NCBI GenBank assembly: GCA_963576735.1
Contig: OY755172.1
Span: 4,526,001 to 4,590,000, forward strand
Reading direction: 5' to 3'
Origin: Bedellia somnulentella
Lineage: Eukaryota > Arthropoda > Insecta > Lepidoptera > Bedelliidae
DNA length: 64,000 nt
Shown: positions 9,699 to 20,715 of the stretch, in pieces
Layout: every line of letters begins with the position of its first letter
How positions within the stretch are numbered: position 1 is the stretch's first letter
Program-made: the position numbers and the translations under genes
Notes under the pieces: model-generated
Database searches by the model: none
Seen by the model: the letters and a program-made list of their open reading frames with translations, nothing else
What the model was told of the DNA's origin: nothing

Positions 9699-9768
9699 TA
9701 TTTCCTTAGCTCTGGCTACCCCTTCTAGGGATTTATAGCCATGAGTATATGTATGTGTATGTATGTAC
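9699..9768 (+). repeat. 3' fragment of the TATG-tailed retroposon
   Basis: It begins at CCTTAGCTCTGGCTACCCCT, passes GGGATTTATAGCCATGAG and ends in TATGTATG repeats. This is the last 70 bases of the family described at 12189-12432. Confidence 0.75.
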
Positions 9769-9989
9769 ATGTATTACCTTAGTTTTAAAGATTTTATTGA
9801 ATTCTGTTTTTTAGCTCATTAATGAATAAAAGACAATTTTCTAATGTTTCACTTCTCATTGGGGGGGTGATGATAGACCTAATATTATTTTCAAATAAGC
9901 TAAGATTTTTTTCAGTTATCTGTCTACATACTATTGACTTTTTCTTTTCAATGGTAAATTCTAAATTTATAAACTGACCTAATAGAGCT

Positions 9990-10240
9990 CAAAAGCTTCT
10001 CCCAAAGATTACCAAAACTACCGGTCCTGTGCTGTCTTCTACGATCAGATTCCCGCAAATTTAACTAAGACGTCTCGGTCCACCTTGTGGGAGCCCTACC
10101 CCAATTGCATATCACTGTTCGTGGCTGCCACTTCAGAACCTTCAAGCCCCTAAGGCCGTCAGGTCTTCATGCAATGTACCCTGCCCATTCCCACTTAAGT
10201 TTCGCAACTCTTCGGGCTATGTCAGTGACCCCGGTTATTC
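9990..10240 (-). pseudogene. RTE-like LINE ORF remnant
   Basis: On the minus strand, bases around 10200 translate as VTDIARRVAKLKWEWAGYI, followed by a stop. Further on come remnants of the tail motif that surrounds a TRW.D segment. This matches the C-terminal region of endonuclease-reverse transcriptase proteins common in insect genomes. It has stops and frameshifts and no catalytic domain. A second piece lies at 10320-10415. Confidence 0.65.
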
Positions 10241-10319
10241 TACGGATATTTTAATGGGACCCATCGTAACAGGCGATCGATCTCTGTACCGTAAGTCATT
10301 ATTGGCAATACACATTTTA

Positions 10320-10415
10320 TTGTATGTATTTAAAGGAATCATCATCAGCCAATTGACGTCCACTACTAGACATAGGCCTCGCCCAAAGAGTCGTCGGTCC
10401 ACCTTGCGGGGATAA
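10320..10415 (-). pseudogene. RTE-like LINE 3' end remnant
   Basis: The plus strand reads GACATAGGCCTC preceded by CAATTGACGTCCACTACTAG. On the minus strand this corresponds to the last codons of the same LINE ORF (GEAYVQQW-like, here GRGLCLVVDVNW) and its short ATGATGAT tail. It is degenerate and not a gene. Confidence 0.6.
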
Positions 10416-11544
10416 TGTTCAAACAATAAACGGATATACTACAGGGATAAAATTAGATCTTAGAAAAGTACAATAAGCAATTGTGGTAAGGAATTCTAAC
10501 TGGAAAACATACATACACCTACCTACACCAATTTGACTTTTCTAAAGTAATATGTGTGTGTAATTTATCATAAAATACAAGAAATCAAACGGATAGCAAA
10601 CTTATAAAATGTTTGCTTTACAGGTACCGATCTGAAATACTTAATTGAGCTCAGCGAGTCGAACTCGAGTGAAGCTCTTATACGCGGGTAGGTCACTTTG
10701 TGATCCAACTCCTCTGGAACGGCTCGACAGATTTCAACCCAATTTAGCACAGTGATCAAGTTTTTTTTTATCGATAGTCTCTGCCTACCCCAATGGGAAC
10801 TAACGGCGTGAGAATATGTATGTATGTATGTATGATCAAGTGGAAATTAATAAGTGTGGCATTTTGTGATCGAACCTACCATTGAGGAATAATCACCGAA
10901 AAACTAGTTTCCCATTGAAGTCAATAGAAAAAAGATAGTGGTTTCCTATTTAGTGCGCTGCTTAAAGCTTAAAACCGACTGCATAGCTAGTAAGTAGACT
11001 TAGATAAACCTAACTCGCTCAACTCAATTAATTTCAATCGCAATTTGCATTGAAGTCATAGTTATATCATTATTTTTCACGTACGCCATGTAAACTATAT
11101 GTGCATTCATTAACATATGTCAAAAAATACTAAACCTAATTTATTGTTGAATCTAGTATAGCCATATCCTAATACTAGATTAATAATTAAACTTTTAGTG
11201 TCTAATTTGACTGTTCGCGTTTAAGGAATATTCTTTTTCCGACTTAATCTACACTACACTAATATTATAAAGAGGAAAACTTTGTTTGATTGTAATGAAA
11301 TGATTTTAAAATTCTTCTACCATTCGGAAGCTACATTTTCACGAGAAACATAGGCTTTATTTTATTTTGGAAAAAAAATAGGGTGCAGACTTCTTTGTGG
11401 GTACAGATACCTATGCGTCGTAGGCTTGAGATATTTGAGATAAGATACTTATTTTGCGAGGAGTTGTGAGGATGATATTTAAGGCATCTTTTTTCTCATC
11501 TCTTTCATCATATGACAGTAACGCTCAGCGGTTTGGCTTAATAT
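10416..11544. other. Non-coding stretch
   Basis: This has a short tail TATGTATGTATGTATG after CTACCCCAATGGGAAC at 10775-10830 (3' end of another retroposon), and otherwise AT-rich sequence without a recognised gene. It recurs at 14972-16100 in the duplicated copy. Confidence 0.5.
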
Positions 11545-11645
11545 GGCAATTGGCCTAGACCTCGTTCCTAAAACATACCCTTTTTATGTTTAAAATCGAT
11601 TAAAGACATCAAACTAAACAACTTTGCCTATTGAATAAAAAAAAA
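11545..11645. repeat. Single arm of the foldback family
   Basis: It reads GGCAATTGGCCTAGACCTCG and continues like the left arm of the element at 1-625, including CATACCCTTTTTAT and ACAACTTTGCC. The opposite arm is absent. Its duplicate is at 16101-16201. Confidence 0.7.
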
Positions 11646-11825
11646 ACATCTAGTGATTTGACCATACAGATCCACAAACTTTTCTTGGCTGGTAAGGGCG
11701 TCACTGTCATCGATATTAGTATTGCCAGTAAATAAAAATTTACCATTATAAGGGAAATAATTTTACATCATACAGGCTAATTTATTTATGTATTGAAATG
11801 TCTTAATAAAACAATTTATATAATA

Positions 11826-12150
11826 TTACTAATAAATAAAGAATAAATAAAGGAAAGAGAATTTCGACACAGGCGGGATTCGAACCCGCGACCTCGGGTA
11901 TACGCCCCCGTCGCTCTTGCCAATTGAGCTACCGTGTCAATGGCTGCCAGCGCGAAATTCTTCCATCCTTTATTTCTTTTACACGTTTTAGTAGTGTTTG
12001 CGTTTCCTACCTCCGAACTTTTTACTAATGCGGAAAGCCACTTGTCTATCTTTTCAGATAGAATGCAAATGTTGAAAACGCCTAACTATCACATAAATAA
12101 ATAAATAAATAAAAAAAATAAAATAATTTAAATCTTTTTGTTCATGAAAA
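11826..12150 (-). repeat. tRNA-like dispersed repeat, minus-strand copy
   Basis: The copy carries the same ordered blocks as 1246-1567 in reverse orientation: AATAAAGAATAAATAAAGGA, the tRNA-like core, AAATTCTTCCATCCTTTATT, GTTTGCGTTTCCTACCTCCG and GTTGAAAACGCCTAACTATC. The A-tract is shorter here. Its duplicate is at 16382-16706. Confidence 0.72.
11866..11938 (-). tRNA. tRNA-like sequence (degenerate copy)
   Basis: On the minus strand it starts GACACGGTAGCTCAATTGG and ends with the T arm and CTGTGTC. A and B boxes are present. Relative to the copy at 1134, an indel and an extra G disturb the anticodon stem, so it is a pseudogene. Confidence 0.45.
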
Positions 12151-12188
12151 CAAGAAGATTTAAATTATAATCATTTAATTAATAACTA

Positions 12189-12432
12189 GTTGCTGTGTAG
12201 TGTCGGCTTAGAATAGCACTACCCCATTTCTGCCGGTGGGTGTACGTAAGAGGCGATTAACGGTATTGGGGCTTTTAAGAGACTTTTGGGCGATGCGGTT
12301 GGAGACCCATCACCAATAACCTTTATTTTACCATCTTTACCCCACTCAGCTTTCCAAAAGTGGCTGAGGAGTTTCTAATTCCTTAGCTCTGGCTACCCCT
12401 TCTAGAGATTTACAGCCCTGAGTATATGTATG
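12189..12432 (+). mobile_element. TATG-tailed short retroposon
   Basis: A 244-bp element starts near TGCTGTGTAGTGTCGGCTTA, passes GGCGATTAACGG, GCGATGCGGTTGGAGACCCA and CCAAAAGTGGCTGAGG, and ends GAGTATATGTATG. The 9-bp flank TAATAACTA occurs at 12180-12188 and 12433-12441, which is a target-site duplication. The family recurs about 15 times in this window in both orientations. It has no ORF. It is either a SINE or a family derived from a LINE 3' end. Confidence 0.8.
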
Positions 12433-12464
12433 TAATAACTATTATTGTAAGTAAACAAGTTCGT

Positions 12465-13036
12465 TTTTTGCACCTCGCAATGACCAAGCAGCAGCAATAA
12501 ATTCTCAAATATTAGTACATGTTTCTGGAGAAAGTAGGGAATATTTATCAATTAACACGGTTTTGGAAGAAGGAGATGCCACTCACTATCCAGTAGAATT
12601 TTTAGACTCTCTAAATACACCAGGTCTTCCAGCACACAAAATTTATTTAAAAGTCGGAGTACCAATCATTCTACTCAGAAATATAAGCCCACCAAAACTA
12701 TGCAACGGAACTCGGTTGAGAGTGACAAATCTCGAAATCTTAACAGGTTACGGCTCCGGTGATGTTGTTTTCATTCCCAGGATACCTATTATCCCCAATA
12801 ATTTTCCATTTACTTTCAAACGTGTGCAGTTTCCTGTAAGCCTCTGTTACGCTATGACTATTAATAAAGCCCAAGGCCAGACGTTATCCGTTGCGGGTGT
12901 AGACCTTACTTTTGATTGTTTCTCACACGGCCAACTCTATGTTTCTCTATCACGTGTTAGCAACCCAAACAACCTTTTTGTATATGCTCCGGGTAATTCC
13001 ACCGCTAACATACTGTATAGAGAAGCCTTGACGTAA
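12465..13036 (+). pseudogene. 5'-truncated Helitron helicase fragment (duplicate)
   Basis: This repeats the last 190 or so codons of the helicase at 6837-8480, including the TINKAQGQTL and YVSLSRVSN motifs and the same stop. The apparent start at 12563 is a TTG, not an ATG. No Walker A or B motif is present, so no helicase activity is expected. It is a by-product of the tandem duplication rather than a separate gene. Confidence 0.92.
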
Positions 13037-13127
13037 TCAACTATACCAAAAGTCAGGACTCTTATCTAAATCATCAAAAAGGTGATATACTCTTAACTAA
13101 ACGACGTTTTTTTGTTCTCGACAATCA

Positions 13128-13154
13128 CGCGAACGAAGTCGCGGGCACAGCTAG
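13128..13154 (+). other. Helitron 3' terminus, duplicate
   Basis: This is the same hairpin and CTAG end as 8572-8598, shifted by 4,556. No matching 5' terminus is attached, so this copy cannot move as a unit. Confidence 0.85.
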
Positions 13155-13191
13155 TATATTTTTAAAATAACTATCAGGGAGTGATTAGGGA

Positions 13192-14099
13192 TCGATACTG
13201 ATGCCAAAAATGCAATCAGTAAAATTTTTGTCTGTCTGTCTGTTTGTATGTCCCTCATGGAAACAAAAACTACTCGACGGATTTTAACGAAACTTGGTAC
13301 AATTATTCTTCATAGTCCTAGGCAGGTTATAGAATACTTTTCAGCAAAGTGGTGAAGGGAAATTTTGGGAAATTTTGGGAAAACGGAAGAAGTTACTCCA
13401 TTGTTTGTGCTTCTGTCGCGTGTGCAGCTTTAATGGTTAAAATTACTTAGAAATCACGTATGACGGAAATATTAAACATACAATTGTCTAAAAAATATTC
13501 CGCAACAGCATATATGTCTATATTTTTTGGTTGACTCACAATCACACGTGTAACTCTTGATGGCTTAGCAGTTCGGAGCATTCTGCTTATATTTGTTTAC
13601 TCTTACGTTTATGTACTTCTTACTTATACTTATCTTACTTTGTAGTACTCACTCATTCCTTACTTAAAAAAGTTAACATTATTACCTTTTCAAAAAAAAA
13701 AAAAATCATCATAGAAATCGGTATAGAAACACCAAAATTATACATGAAAAATAATAGTCGCACGCGACCTAAATCAAATCTTTACTAATTTACATATTAC
13801 ATACCAGATGGCGCTAGTAGCACGCATCCTACGTGGCGGTAGGTTTTTTAGATTGTCATATAATACTTCATAGCGTTTTACTCTACTCGAACTCTCCCAA
13901 CTCAACTTGAAAATTAGCATATTTGTGGAGATACTGAACAGTTCATAAAAGCGCTTTCAAAATCACAAAGTTACACTATTCAGGAGTGCTATTAGTTGTA
14001 ATCAAGGCGCTAAATTTAATTAATCTTGAGCAGTGATTGAAGAAACCTCTGGTATTTTTAAAACTACGCTACTCGTGCGAAGCTGGGCCGATCCACTAG
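13192..14099 (+). mobile_element. Non-autonomous Helitron-like element, duplicate
   Basis: This is the copy of 8636-9543 inside the tandem duplication, ending with CTAG at 14096-14099. Confidence 0.55.
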
Positions 14100-14545
14100 T
14101 AAATAATAAAATCTTGGTTGAAGTTATGGGACTTTTCTCTATAAATGTTGTATAGGTGATCTCAACTTATTCTAATTCCAGCCGTGGCCCATTCAGCAAA
14201 AGAGCATTTTGTATTACATATATTATATATACTTTCTTATATATAATATATATATATTTCCTTAGCTCTGGCTACCCCTTCTAGGGATTTATAGCCATGA
14301 GTATATGTATGTGTATGTATGTACATGTATTACCTTAGTTTTAAAGATTTTATTGAATTCTGTTTTTTAGCTCATTAATGAATAAAAGACAATTTTCTAA
14401 TGTTTCACTTCTCATTGGGGGGGTGATGATAGACCTAATATTATTTTCAAATAAGCTAAGATTTTTTTCAGTTATCTGTCTACATACTATTGACTTTTTC
14501 TTTTCAATGGTAAATTCTAAATTTATAAACTGACCTAATAGAGCT

Positions 14546-14971
14546 CAAAAGCTTCTCCCAAAGATTACCAAAACTACCGGTCCTGTGCTGTCTTCTACGA
14601 TCAGATTCCCGCAAATTTAACTAAGACGTCTCGGTCCACCTTGTGGGAGCCCTACCCCAATTGCATATCACTGTTCGTGGCTGCCACTTCAGAACCTTCA
14701 AGCCCCTAAGGCCGTCAGGTCTTCATGCAATGTACCCTGCCCATTCCCACTTAAGTTTCGCAACTCTTCGGGCTATGTCAGTGACCCCGGTTATTCTACG
14801 GATATTTTAATGGGACCCATCGTAACAGGCGATCGATCTCTGTACCGTAAGTCATTATTGGCAATACACATTTTATTGTATGTATTTAAAGGAATCATCA
14901 TCAGCCAATTGACGTCCACTACTAGACATAGGCCTCGCCCAAAGAGTCGTCGGTCCACCTTGCGGGGATAA
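14546..14971 (-). pseudogene. RTE-like LINE remnants, duplicate
   Basis: This is the second copy of the degenerate LINE pieces at 9990-10240 and 10320-10415. A TATG-retroposon fragment at 14255-14324 precedes it. Confidence 0.6.
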
Positions 14972-16100
14972 TGTTCAAACAATAAACGGATATACTACAG
15001 GGATAAAATTAGATCTTAGAAAAGTACAATAAGCAATTGTGGTAAGGAATTCTAACTGGAAAACATACATACACCTACCTACACCAATTTGACTTTTCTA
15101 AAGTAATATGTGTGTGTAATTTATCATAAAATACAAGAAATCAAACGGATAGCAAACTTATAAAATGTTTGCTTTACAGGTACCGATCTGAAATACTTAA
15201 TTGAGCTCAGCGAGTCGAACTCGAGTGAAGCTCTTATACGCGGGTAGGTCACTTTGTGATCCAACTCCTCTGGAACGGCTCGACAGATTTCAACCCAATT
15301 TAGCACAGTGATCAAGTTTTTTTTTATCGATAGTCTCTGCCTACCCCAATGGGAACTAACGGCGTGAGAATATGTATGTATGTATGTATGATCAAGTGGA
15401 AATTAATAAGTGTGGCATTTTGTGATCGAACCTACCATTGAGGAATAATCACCGAAAAACTAGTTTCCCATTGAAGTCAATAGAAAAAAGATAGTGGTTT
15501 CCTATTTAGTGCGCTGCTTAAAGCTTAAAACCGACTGCATAGCTAGTAAGTAGACTTAGATAAACCTAACTCGCTCAACTCAATTAATTTCAATCGCAAT
15601 TTGCATTGAAGTCATAGTTATATCATTATTTTTCACGTACGCCATGTAAACTATATGTGCATTCATTAACATATGTCAAAAAATACTAAACCTAATTTAT
15701 TGTTGAATCTAGTATAGCCATATCCTAATACTAGATTAATAATTAAACTTTTAGTGTCTAATTTGACTGTTCGCGTTTAAGGAATATTCTTTTTCCGACT
15801 TAATCTACACTACACTAATATTATAAAGAGGAAAACTTTGTTTGATTGTAATGAAATGATTTTAAAATTCTTCTACCATTCGGAAGCTACATTTTCACGA
15901 GAAACATAGGCTTTATTTTATTTTGGAAAAAAAATAGGGTGCAGACTTCTTTGTGGGTACAGATACCTATGCGTCGTAGGCTTGAGATATTTGAGATAAG
16001 ATACTTATTTTGCGAGGAGTTGTGAGGATGATATTTAAGGCATCTTTTTTCTCATCTCTTTCATCATATGACAGTAACGCTCAGCGGTTTGGCTTAATAT

Positions 16101-16201
16101 GGCAATTGGCCTAGACCTCGTTCCTAAAACATACCCTTTTTATGTTTAAAATCGATTAAAGACATCAAACTAAACAACTTTGCCTATTGAATAAAAAAAA
16201 A
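16101..16201. repeat. Foldback-family arm, duplicate
   Basis: This is the copy of 11545-11645 within the tandem duplication. Confidence 0.7.
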
Positions 16202-16421
16202 ACATCTAGTGATTTGACCATACAGATCCACAAACTTTTCTTGGCTGGTAAGGGCGTCACTGTCATCGATATTAGTATTGCCAGTAAATAAAAATTTACC
16301 ATTATAAGGGAAATAATTTTACATCATACAGGCTAATTTATTTATGTATTGAAATGTCTTAATAAAACAATTTATATAATATTACTAATAAATAAAGAAT
16401 AAATAAAGGAAAGAGAATTTC

Positions 16422-16494
16422 GACACAGGCGGGATTCGAACCCGCGACCTCGGGTATACGCCCCCGTCGCTCTTGCCAATTGAGCTACCGTGTC
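16422..16494 (-). tRNA. tRNA-like sequence, duplicate
   Basis: This is the copy of 11866-11938 with the same disturbed anticodon arm. Confidence 0.45.
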
Positions 16495-16744
16495 AATGGC
16501 TGCCAGCGCGAAATTCTTCCATCCTTTATTTCTTTTACACGTTTTAGTAGTGTTTGCGTTTCCTACCTCCGAACTTTTTACTAATGCGGAAAGCCACTTG
16601 TCTATCTTTTCAGATAGAATGCAAATGTTGAAAACGCCTAACTATCACATAAATAAATAAATAAATAAAAAAAATAAAATAATTTAAATCTTTTTGTTCA
16701 TGAAAACAAGAAGATTTAAATTATAATCATTTAATTAATAACTA

Positions 16745-16988
16745 GTTGCTGTGTAGTGTCGGCTTAGAATAGCACTACCCCATTTCTGCCGGTGGGTGTA
16801 CGTAAGAGGCGATTAACGGTATTGGGGCTTTTAAGAGACTTTTGGGCGATGCGGTTGGAGACCCATCACCAATAACCTTTATTTTACCATCTTTACCCCA
16901 CTCAGCTTTCCAAAAGTGGCTGAGGAGTTTCTAATTCCTTAGCTCTGGCTACCCCTTCTAGAGATTTACAGCCCTGAGTATATGTATG
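16745..16988 (+). mobile_element. TATG-tailed short retroposon, duplicate
   Basis: This is the copy of 12189-12432 carried by the tandem duplication, not an independent insertion, since the flanking TAATAACTA is copied too. Confidence 0.8.
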
Positions 16989-17023
16989 TAATAACTATTA
17001 TTGTAAGTAAACAAGTTCGTTTT

Positions 17024-17961
17024 AATGTAAGCTAATTATATTTATTTATTTTTGCCCTTGTCTTGTATGTCTACCCGAATGACTGTGTATCCTGAATTTT
17101 CTGATCTTACCTTCCAAATGTTGTCTGGAAGAGATCGCTTTTAGAGATAACACTGCCAATTGTACTTCTCTGCAAACTGTTTCGTTATTTTATACTCAAG
17201 AATTTGTTATTTGTGACACTCAGAGTTTAAAAAGTGGGTAACTACATAAAATCATTTTTTTAATCCTGTAAATTAGAGGCTTACCTTAGCGTGTACTGTC
17301 TTTTACATTTCATATTCACACATAGATCCCCTAAAAAGGTGGCACAGAAAAAAATATTTCTAAACATTAGATATCGTTTGGGTCATTCATTTTGCTGGGT
17401 CAGTGAATTTATGGGCACTTTTCTATTGCTGTTAACAGCCTTGTATTTTTATATATATGTCAGACAGTTATTACTTAAGAAATGACACATTGGTACATCC
17501 CCGCATTAGGATTAGATCCCACGCATCAGTGTATACGAAGTCAAATCTTATTCGGGAGCATTTCCCCACTTCCCGTAACCCGCACCGCTATAGTCATGTG
17601 CGCACAACTTTTCGGACGGTGTTAGCCTACTAAGATAAAATTTAACAAAATAAATAATAATTTTCATAAATTTTTATATTGAATACTGGAAATAAAAGCG
17701 TTTATTAATAAGCAAAGATACATCCTAAAAATAATAGTCATTAAAAAAAAGTTTCCACTACATAAAATATTAATGAAAGTGATAATTTATTATATACGTA
17801 GGTCGCCCTATAATTTTTTATTTAGTCGAGTACTAACTGACAATGACAGGCCGATATTTCGAAATGGCGACAGTAGTACCAGTAATCGCCACCGGCAAAG
17901 AAAATATTGTAGATCTGTATGTTTTTTATTTTTATTTTAGGTTAGGCTAAGAAACTCACCA
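17024..17961. other. Non-coding stretch, nothing recognised
   Basis: This is AT-rich sequence right of the tandem duplication. A 64-codon frame at 17291-17485 has no recognisable features. Confidence 0.45.
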
Positions 17962-18335
17962 TACTTTCTCAGTTTGATCTAGGCAGTGACACTTTTTAAT
18001 TATTTTTATTTTGAAAATTCCAATATTTTAGATAAGCATTCCATGGGCACAGTTGTTTAGTTTGATGTCTTTAATCGATTTAAAATATAATAAGGGTATG
18101 TTTTATAAACGAGGTCTAGGCCAATTTGATGACATCTATTGAATGAATATCAATCAATGATTGACAGTATGGACTTCATACTGTCAATCATTGAAAGACT
18201 TTTCGTGTGAGCTCCTAATTTATTATATGCAAATAAAAAAACTTTTTTGTAAAATACCTATGTACATGTGATTACCTTATGTTTGAGACTTACTTGTACT
18301 AAGAAAACCGCTTCTAATGCAGATGCAGGGCGATG
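17962..18335 (+). repeat. Foldback right arm plus shared block
   Basis: It parallels 455-821: CTCAGTTTGATCTAGGCAG, the AGATAAGCATTCCATGGGCA segment, GAGGTCTAGGCCAATTTGAT, then the hairpin at 18156-18190 (stem ATGATTGACAGTATG). The left arm of the foldback is absent, so this is a partial copy. Confidence 0.75.
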
Positions 18336-18605
18336 GGTTTGAATCCTGATTTGGGCCAACATGATTTATTCTTTTTCTAAAGCCATTTGAATCATATGGT
18401 TGATTTATTGAGATTGGAAACGGCAACGGAAAACCTGGTGAGGAAATCCACATGGCTCAATTGTGCTTAGCTATCTGACAGAATATTCGCACAAAGCTGT
18501 AAAGGCCTGCCCTCTATCACGTTAGTGCACAGTCTAAGCAAAAAGTGGGTGCAAACACTAAGTAACCAATATAATCTAACGTGATACTTAGAAGTATGAG
18601 AGTGG
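18297..18605 (+). mobile_element. Diverged tRNA-derived SINE (TATGT-tail family)
   Basis: A degenerate tRNA head contains GGGTTTGAATCC (B-box-like). The SINE body follows: GGTGAGGAAATCCACATGGC, GGCCTGCCCTCTATCACG and AGAAGTATGAG. It matches the well-preserved copy at 29162-29535 but lacks the pentanucleotide tail. Confidence 0.65.
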
Positions 18606-18887
18606 AACGTAGAGTCACTAAAAATCCTTAAAAATTATCCTCTGTATCAACTATTTACAAAAATAATACTAAACAAGAATATCGAATATAGGGCCTACAT
18701 TTTATCGATTGACTCTTGTCTGGCAATAAACGCCAAAGTCACCGATCCCCTAAAGAGTCATTCGCATCTCCGCACTATAAACTTGGCGAAACGGGAAAAA
18801 CCTAATTGAAAGGTTGCAAGAAACTTAAAGTTTTGATGTAACATGCTGATCACACAACTTTTCTACTTGGCGTGTGAGTGTAATAAG

Positions 18888-18985
18888 TATTTTCACCGGC
18901 GGCGGCGGGCGGCGAGACGACGCCGACTCGGGCGCCGCTCCGCGCCGGCGCCTGCGCCCGGTTCTTGTGCTAACGGTCTGCCCCG
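18888..18985. other. Short GC- and CpG-rich island
   Basis: About 100 bases of CGGCGG, GGCGCC and GCGCCGGCGCC-type sequence stand in very AT-rich surroundings. Both strands are open here. The minus-strand reading starts MGANVAILGRLSGQTVSTRT and runs into an Arg- and Pro-rich stretch that meets a possible donor (GTGAAAAT). It could be an exon or a promoter of a host gene. I do not recognise the protein. Confidence 0.35.
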
Positions 18986-20120
18986 AGAGCCTTCCAAGTA
19001 TAGCGACATTAGCTCCCATAAATCCTATTTTTAGCTTACTTCAAGCCGGATCAGCCTAGTCTGCAATCCGACAAAACATTTAATCTGTCAAGTTCATTCC
19101 CTCTAGTGGACTTTGAAGCTGGAATGTGTCTAGTTGCCGCACACTTACTTTCTAATAAATAATTGATCTACATCGGTTGTTTTATTTTCCAAAGACTAAC
19201 GTTCATTTAAAGCTACACAATTTAAAGTTTTCTTGTGTCGTAGCACGGATAACGCATTGGAGTAAGATATACACGTTGTAACAATTATAGCTCACTAGAA
19301 ATCTAAAGCGGTAAATATTCCACTCCAAATATATTAATCGCTTAAACTTCTGCAAGGAGGTCAGAATGTTCAACGAATGAAATTAAACATTAAAATCGGA
19401 TCGCGGTCATCAACAAATATAAAAAGTGTTGTGTACTTACTCTGCATACCTGGGTTTGAGACTAATTTATCAATGCGAAGATCCGTTATTCGAGAATGTC
19501 GAAGAATCAATACGAGGTCGCGGTTTTTTCCAGCTAACTCGAACATAACATGCGACAAACATACGTACCTACTTGCATTGTGTTGTCCGCTGGATGTTTG
19601 TACCAGCCGTTGACAATAGCTTAAAAATCTCTATTGCTAGATGCGCCCGGCAGCATTTAAATGTATCTAGCATCCTAGCCTACCACTCGCATACATATTT
19701 CACTAAATATTCGCTGTATTTGTGCTATTTAGTATGATTTCATTACATGCAAAACGCATAACAGCACTATCAGAACAATATCACTTAAGATTCAATTTAG
19801 TACTACTGGGTTTTATTGGATAATTCACGGGATTTTCTATTGAATAATGTCATCCATACGAGGACATACAAAGTATTCACATAGATTTTCTTTTGTTACC
19901 ATAAACGACGAGAGTTTATATTTTATTGGTAGTGCCATCGCAATCACACATTCTATATAAACTAAACCGATATTAGACGTAAATTTATAGAACATAATTT
20001 CTTTAACTTTTATAAATATTCTCGTGAGTGTCTGTCTCTACAAGATAATGTAGTAAAGCTGCCTACTTTAAAACTCGTTCTGGTTCTTTTCTTTCTGTGA
20101 AGTGATTTATATATTCAAAA
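18986..20120. other. Non-coding stretch with a possible core promoter
   Basis: No gene is recognised. At about 19951-19960 there is a TATA-like TCTATATAAACTA about 160 bases upstream of the candidate exon at 20121. The remainder is AT-rich. Confidence 0.35.
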
Positions 20121-20306
20121 ATGTGTCGTTTAAATGTGTGTCAAGGATTTCTAACTAGAATAGCTTTCTGCATTATTTTAATCGATTTGTTTTCTTTATT
20201 TGATAATGCCTTTATTTTGAATACTTTGCTCAGCATTCTTCACAATTTATACTCATGTATTTTTTTAAAATATTTTAACTACGGGTTAGTTATTGGTGCT
20301 TATTAA
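20121..20306 (+). CDS. Candidate small membrane-protein exon
   Basis: The frame starts MCRLNVCQGFLTRIAFCIIL at an ATG in an A-rich context (TTCAAAAATG) and is strongly hydrophobic, with one or two possible membrane segments (about residues 14-30 and 33-55). Insect genomes hold families of small multi-span membrane proteins that begin MCR or MCxxxxC followed by RTG-like residues. The start here resembles those, which is recall and not proof. The frame stops after 61 codons. A donor-like GTTAGT follows the AACTACGG stretch near 20284, so the real exon could end there. No second exon was found. It may be a chance frame. Confidence 0.3.
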   Translation: MCRLNVCQGFLTRIAFCIILIDLFSLFDNAFILNTLLSILHNLYSCIFLKYFNYGLVIGAY

Positions 20307-20715
20307 ATAATGATAAAGAGTGGAGGCCAGTGCATTTTATGCGTTTGATTTTTAGTTAAGATTTTAATGGTCACTTCGGTTCTTTTTCCAAATAAATGTA
20401 ATGCGTATGTTTTTAAGACTTATTAACAAGAGTTTTATATCGTAATGGTAATTAAATTTACAGTATACTTTTAAACGAAATAAAGTATGGAGTTGTTTTA
20501 GGTCACAAAAAACTTATTTATGCTGGAGGACAGATATTTATATTTTTATTTGGCAAATTCATAGTGAACTTAGTGTAGAACACAGAGTCATTATTTATTA
20601 ACATATTGAAGATCTAGGAACGCTTGTAAATACAAATCGTATTCATGCACAGTCTGATAATACTCACATGTACCGTCTGCGCTTGTAGCCCTGATGTAGG
20701 CCTGGTGGGGCCCTC

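Larger units (their letters stand above)
7909..12464. repeat. 4,556-bp tandem duplication, copy 1
   Basis: The unit begins in a T-run within the helicase (before GCACCTCGCAATGACC) and ends after GTAAACAAGTTCG. The offset to copy 2 is exactly 4,556 at the helicase fragment, at the inner LINE remnants and at the right end, so there is no net indel. I found no differences in the stretches compared. The break sits in TTTT shared by both ends. Confidence 0.93.
12465..17020. repeat. 4,556-bp tandem duplication, copy 2
   Basis: This is a direct copy of 7909-12464. It ends at the same GTAAACAAGTTCGTTTT and then continues as unique sequence (AATGTAAGC). The join between copies reads TCGTTTTTTGCACC, fusing the right flank to the interior of the helicase. 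Confidence 0.93.

Noticed and set aside
10235..10759. Small minus-strand proteins at 10.2 and 10.6 kb and their duplicates at 14.8 and 15.1 kb
   Set aside because: The first is a degenerate LINE end. The second has no features. Both are simply copied by the duplication.
12563..13036. Independent helicase gene at 12.6 kb
   Set aside because: It starts with TTG and is an exact-looking copy of the last part of the Helitron helicase produced by the tandem duplication.
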